NCBI GenBank assembly: GCA_050743625.1
Contig: JBOGED010000301.1
Span: 1-8,186, forward strand
DNA: 8,186 bases
Direction of reading: 5' to 3'
Source of the DNA: JBOGED01 sp050743625
Lineage (GTDB): Bacteria; Actinomycetota; Nitriliruptoria; Euzebyales; Egibacteraceae
The translations under genes and the position numbers were made by a program. Below the pieces are notes generated by a model. That model searched no databases. It had not been told where the DNA came from and saw only the letters and a list, made by a program, of their open reading frames with translations. Positions 6,142-8,186 of this stretch are shown here, one piece after another; within the stretch, counting starts at the first letter, position 1; each line of letters opens with the position of its first letter.

Positions 6142-6621
6142 ATGACAGATGTTGCAACAAGAACCAGCGCTGACGCTGGCCAGGTCGGTTTCACGTCTCG
6201 CTCGGCCCTTGAACCACAGGCTCTCGTCCCGCGCGCGGAGCGCGGCGCGACGTCGATCGCGGATAGCGTCGTGACGAAGATCGCCTCGATCGCGGCGCGT
6301 GAGGTGGACGGTGTCACCGGCCTCGGAGGCAGCCTGTCCAGCGCGGTGGACCAAGTGGTCGGCCGGATCCGTGGCAAAGAGCACGCCACCGCCGGAGTAG
6401 CCGTCGAGGTGGGGTCCACGCAGGCCGCGGTCGACCTCATCGTCCGGATGCAATATCCCGTGGCGATTCACGAGGTCGCGGATCAGATCCGTCAAAACGT
6501 GATCGATCGCATCGGGACCCTCGTCGGGCTGGAGGTCGTCGAGGTGAACATCGCGGTCATCGACCTCGTGTTCCCAGAAGAGCACGATGAGCAGTCTCCA
6601 CCGGCGTCGCGGGTCCAGTAG
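6142..6621 (+). CDS. Asp23/Gls24 family envelope stress response protein
   Basis: A 159-residue protein with an Asp23/Gls24 (formerly DUF322) domain over about residues 36-146: the first helix IADSVVTKIASIAAREVDGV (39-58), then VAVEVG, VDLIVRMQYPVAIHEVADQI and the terminal VVEVNIAVIDLVF (132-144), the usual helix-strand order. The N-terminal 35 residues and the acidic C-terminal tail are low-complexity. In Staphylococcus aureus, Asp23 is a very abundant cytoplasmic protein held at the membrane by AmaP; a like partner is encoded two genes downstream here. An ATG at 6133 is in frame but directly abuts GAAAAGG (6126-6132); the ATG at 6142 has proper spacing (9 nt) and is preferred. Confidence 0.92.
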   Translation: MTDVATRTSADAGQVGFTSRSALEPQALVPRAERGATSIADSVVTKIASIAAREVDGVTGLGGSLSSAVDQVVGRIRGKEHATAGVAVEVGSTQAAVDLIVRMQYPVAIHEVADQIRQNVIDRIGTLVGLEVVEVNIAVIDLVFPEEHDEQSPPASRVQ

Positions 6622-6628
6622 GCACGCG

Positions 6629-6988
6629 ATGGCCATCCCACCCATGACGCTGGCCGCGGCCGCCGCCGCGGCCGCGGTGGCGACCAAGGGCGTCACGCGG
6701 CTCGACAAGGGTCCTGTCGGCACGGTCGCCACCTACGGCGGTGGCCGGCGCGTGCCCGGCGTCCGCGTCGTAAACACCGACGGGCCACAGATCCACGTCC
6801 ACGTGGTGGTCACCCTCGAGCGCCCGATACCAGACGTCACCCATGACCTGCGTGACGCCGTCTTGGCCGCCTTAGAGGCGGTCGGAGACTCGGGGCGGGC
6901 CGTTCACGTGTACGTGGCTGACGTCGATGTGCAGCCAGAGGCGGACGCGGCCGCCGAGCTGCCACCGCTCTTCGAGGAGCTCCGATGA
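6629..6988 (+). CDS. Short Asp23-like protein of the envelope cassette
   Basis: A 119-residue protein that resembles the short Asp23-like proteins of actinobacterial cassettes. An alanine-rich helix (about 6-15) leads to GVTRLDKGPVGTVATYGGG and GVRVVN. A beta strand IHVHVVVTLERPIP, a helix THDLRDAVLAALEAVG and a final strand AVHVYVADVDV follow, which is the same alternating fold as Asp23 but with a different front end. The frame is open from an ATG at 6587, which would add 14 residues and overlap the preceding gene by 35 nt. I chose 6629 because AGTAGG (6617-6622) stands 6 nt before it and the extra residues (arginine-rich) look untranslated; 6644 is also possible. The end overlaps the next ATG as ATGA. 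Its specific role is unknown. Confidence 0.75.
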   Translation: MAIPPMTLAAAAAAAAVATKGVTRLDKGPVGTVATYGGGRRVPGVRVVNTDGPQIHVHVVVTLERPIPDVTHDLRDAVLAALEAVGDSGRAVHVYVADVDVQPEADAAAELPPLFEELR

Positions 6989-7566
6989 TCGACCGGGTGA
7001 ACCGAGTGATGCTGCTCCTCTTCGGGCTCGCGCTCTGCGCGGCCGGCGTGGTGGCGATCGCGGCTCGGCAGCGGGCGCTCCGGCTCATGCAGCCCTCGGC
7101 GATCTATCGGAATATGCAGGTCTCTGTAGCCTCGCGGCCTGCCCTGTGGTGGACCGTCGTCATCGCGGTCGCCGTCTTGCTCGCGCTGCTTGGGTTGGTC
7201 TACGCGCTCCGTCAACTCCCCGTTGCTGGCACCCGGCTCGGCACGATCCTGTTGCGGCGCCACGATCTCGGCGCCACACGCCTCGAGCCGTCCGCGGTCA
7301 GCAAGGTGGTCGCCGCGGACTTCAGCCGGATGGACGACGTGACCGGGAGCCGCGTCCGGATGCGCGGCTTTCAACCCCAACCCTCCTTCGCCGTGCGCCT
7401 CGACGTCGACCAACACGCGGACATGGACCAGGTACGCGCCCACGCCGACGAGGCCCTTCAGCGAGTGTCCCACACCCTCGGCGTCGACGGGGTCGACGCC
7501 GACCTCCGCCTCCGCCTTCGCTCCGAGCAGCACACCTCCCCCGCCCCCGCCCCCCGCGCCGAGTAG
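6985..7566 (+). CDS. AmaP-like membrane anchor of the Asp23 cassette (DUF6286-like)
   Basis: A 193-residue membrane protein with two predicted transmembrane helices, about residues 8-27 and 54-75, joined by a short basic loop of about 26 residues. A soluble domain follows (about 90-180), with FAVRLDVDQHADMDQVRAHADEALQRV and a final strand VDADLRLRLRS; this echoes the Asp23-like strand-helix-strand pattern. The C-terminus is proline- and alanine-rich. The layout of two N-terminal helices plus an Asp23-related domain matches AmaP, which anchors Asp23 to the membrane in staphylococci, and actinobacterial DUF6286 proteins. GAGGAG (6974-6979) lies 5 nt before the ATG, and the ATGA overlap implies co-translation. 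It ends the cassette. Family membership is inferred from topology and neighbours. Confidence 0.8.
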   Translation: MIDRVNRVMLLLFGLALCAAGVVAIAARQRALRLMQPSAIYRNMQVSVASRPALWWTVVIAVAVLLALLGLVYALRQLPVAGTRLGTILLRRHDLGATRLEPSAVSKVVAADFSRMDDVTGSRVRMRGFQPQPSFAVRLDVDQHADMDQVRAHADEALQRVSHTLGVDGVDADLRLRLRSEQHTSPAPAPRAE

Positions 7567-7615
7567 CCCCTGTGGGCCCTGGGGTTCCGTCGGCGTGCGC
7601 CGTTCGCTGGCAGGA

Positions 7616-7635
7616 TTTGCGCGCCCACGCGCAAA
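7616..7635. terminator. Hairpin repeat A after the Asp23 cassette
   Basis: TTTGCGCG (7616-7623) pairs perfectly with CGCGCAAA (7628-7635) around the loop CCCA, 49 nt after the stop of the AmaP-like gene. T-run and A-run at the outer ends make it symmetric, so it could stop transcription from either side, though the runs are only 3 nt. A near-copy lies 72 bp downstream. Confidence 0.45.
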
Positions 7636-7687
7636 CCCTCCGGTCAAGCGGTGCGGAAAGAGCGATGAGCGGTAACCCCCTACGGCT

Positions 7688-7709
7688 TTTTGCGCGTCCG
7701 CGCGCAAAA
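7688..7709. terminator. Hairpin repeat B after the Asp23 cassette
   Basis: TTTTGCGCG (7688-7696) pairs perfectly with CGCGCAAAA (7701-7709) around TCCG. It is a second, longer version of the hairpin at 7616-7635. It sits about 15 bp before the point where dehydrogenase homology begins, so it may mark a terminator, a repeat-family member or a rearrangement junction. Confidence 0.45.
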
Positions 7710-7723
7710 GCTGATCACGCCCC

Positions 7724-7954
7724 CTCGACACCGTGGATATTCCCGCGGCTACCCGGCTTGGTGTCTACGTCGCGAACGTTCCAAGCTCCGGCACGGGCAA
7801 CGCCGAGTCCATGGCCGAGTTGGCGATCTTCTTGATGCTCGCCTTGGCGCGGCAGTACCCGCGTGCGCAGGAGCTATTCCGGCAACGCCGCCTTGCCGGC
7901 CCGCTGGGCCGAGCCTGGAAGGGACGGACCGCGGCGATCATCGGATTCGGCGGG
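7724..7954 (+). pseudogene. D-2-hydroxyacid dehydrogenase fragment, middle part (inverted)
   Basis: These 77 codons read, without interruption, as the central part of a D-isomer-specific 2-hydroxyacid dehydrogenase (the phosphoglycerate/formate/glycerate dehydrogenase superfamily). LDTVDIPAATRLGVYVANVP is the end of the first substrate-binding half, TGNAESMAELAIFLMLALAR is the hinge helix that precedes the dinucleotide fold, and GRTAAIIGFGG is the first strand and the start of the GxGxxG NAD loop. An in-frame stop (TGA) lies four codons upstream, and homology ends abruptly at 7954, before the rest of the NAD domain and the catalytic Arg, Glu and His. The missing N-terminal part is found next to it on the opposite strand, so this piece looks inverted. 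It cannot encode an active enzyme. Confidence 0.8.
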
Positions 7955-8163
7955 CCGGCACCATGCTGTTGGACTAGCTGGAGTCGTGGGGAGCTGAGCA
8001 CGTCCTCGCCAATGCGGGACATCGCCGGGATCAGAACGTCCGCGTCTTGAGCCACCTCGGGCACCTGCTCCGACAGGCAGGTACGAATCTCGTCCGCAGG
8101 CAACTGGGTTCGGAGACTATTGAGGACGTAACCTGGCACTTCATTACAGAAATAGATTCTCAT
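7954..8163 (-). pseudogene. D-2-hydroxyacid dehydrogenase fragment, N-terminal part
   Basis: Reading leftwards from an ATG at 8163, 70 codons encode the N-terminal half of a D-2-hydroxyacid dehydrogenase substrate-binding domain. It begins MRIYFCNEVPGYVLNSL, continues through ADVLIPAMSRIGEDVL (41-56) and ends with LQLVQQHGAG (61-70). In intact relatives the sequence continues with a 'LDxVD' block, which here begins at 7724 on the other strand. Beyond codon 70 the open frame runs on antisense through the middle fragment to a stop at 7765, so any product would be a 132-residue chimera with a meaningless tail. Codons are less GC-rich than in the neighbouring genes (AGA, TAT, AAT, AGT), which suggests a different origin or relaxed selection. 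No Shine-Dalgarno is evident. Confidence 0.8.
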
Positions 8164-8168
8164 CGTGG

Positions 8169-8186
8169 GCTCAGCCTAGGCTGAGC
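8169..8186. promoter_or_regulatory. 18-bp perfect palindrome upstream of the dehydrogenase start
   Basis: GCTCAGCCTAGGCTGAGC is a perfect 18-bp palindrome ending 5 nt from the minus-strand ATG at 8163. Read on the minus strand it contains TAGGCT, a possible -10 element 9 nt before the ATG. A palindrome covering the -10 of a near-leaderless gene is what a repressor operator would look like. It touches the window end and may be longer. Confidence 0.5.

Noticed and set aside
6653..6678. Palindrome-like run of GGCCGCGGC units
   Set aside because: It is not a true inverted repeat over its length and is explained by a run of alanine codons (GCC and GCG) in the short Asp23-like gene.
7616..7709. 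CRISPR array or recombinase crossover sites from the repeated hairpins
   Set aside because: Only two unequal copies exist with no regular spacers, no cas or recombinase gene is in view, and they do not flank the inverted dehydrogenase piece on both sides.
7954..8050. Apparent continuation of the plus-strand dehydrogenase past GFGG by a frameshift and a TAG (GTMLLD, stop, LESWG)
   Set aside because: This stretch is the exact antisense of the N-terminal fragment (QLVQQHGAG) on the minus strand, so the likeness is a shadow and an inversion explains the data better than a frameshift.

Overview
The window is very GC-rich, with strongly biased third codon positions. It carries a histidine operon in the order hisD-hisC-hisB-hisH-hisA-hisF, followed by an Asp23/AmaP-type envelope cassette. 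This gene order, the putative leaderless promoters and the Asp23 cassette with a short second Asp23-like protein point to an actinobacterium (Actinomycetota). I cannot name a genus; a deep-branching high-GC lineage is possible, but that is inference.

Positions 1-237 hold a terminator-like hairpin at the left edge and the hisD control region. That region has a 20-bp near-palindrome directly in front of a TACAGT -10 element, 6 nt before the hisD ATG, so the transcript is probably leaderless. The left half of the palindrome is repeated as a 10-bp direct repeat 96 bp upstream. hisD, hisC and hisB (238-3180) overlap end to start and are probably co-translated. A 305-bp non-coding gap (3181-3485) follows, with two related hairpins and an imperfect flanking inverted repeat. 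hisH then starts from its own putative promoter, and hisH, hisA, hisF and a tiny J-domain gene (3486-5864) again overlap at each junction. HisD, HisC and HisB carry out late steps of histidine synthesis (steps 9-10, 8 and 7). HisA and the HisH-HisF synthase complex carry out steps 4 and 5. hisG, hisE, hisI and histidinol-phosphatase are not in the window. HisA has features that resemble actinobacterial PriA.

Positions 5893-7566 hold a second unit of four genes: a small glycine-rich membrane protein, an Asp23/Gls24 protein, a short Asp23-like protein and a two-span AmaP-like membrane anchor. A dyad brackets its putative promoter. By analogy with Firmicutes Asp23/AmaP this is an envelope-stress or cell-surface scaffold module.

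Positions 7567-8186 are rearranged. After two more covarying hairpins lies a broken D-2-hydroxyacid dehydrogenase gene. Its first 70 codons read leftwards on the minus strand from 8163, while the next 77 codons lie on the plus strand (7724-7954) and meet the first part tail to tail at about 7954. The simplest reading is an inversion of about 230 bp inside the gene plus loss of the C-terminal half. An 18-bp perfect palindrome lies just upstream of its start codon at the right edge.
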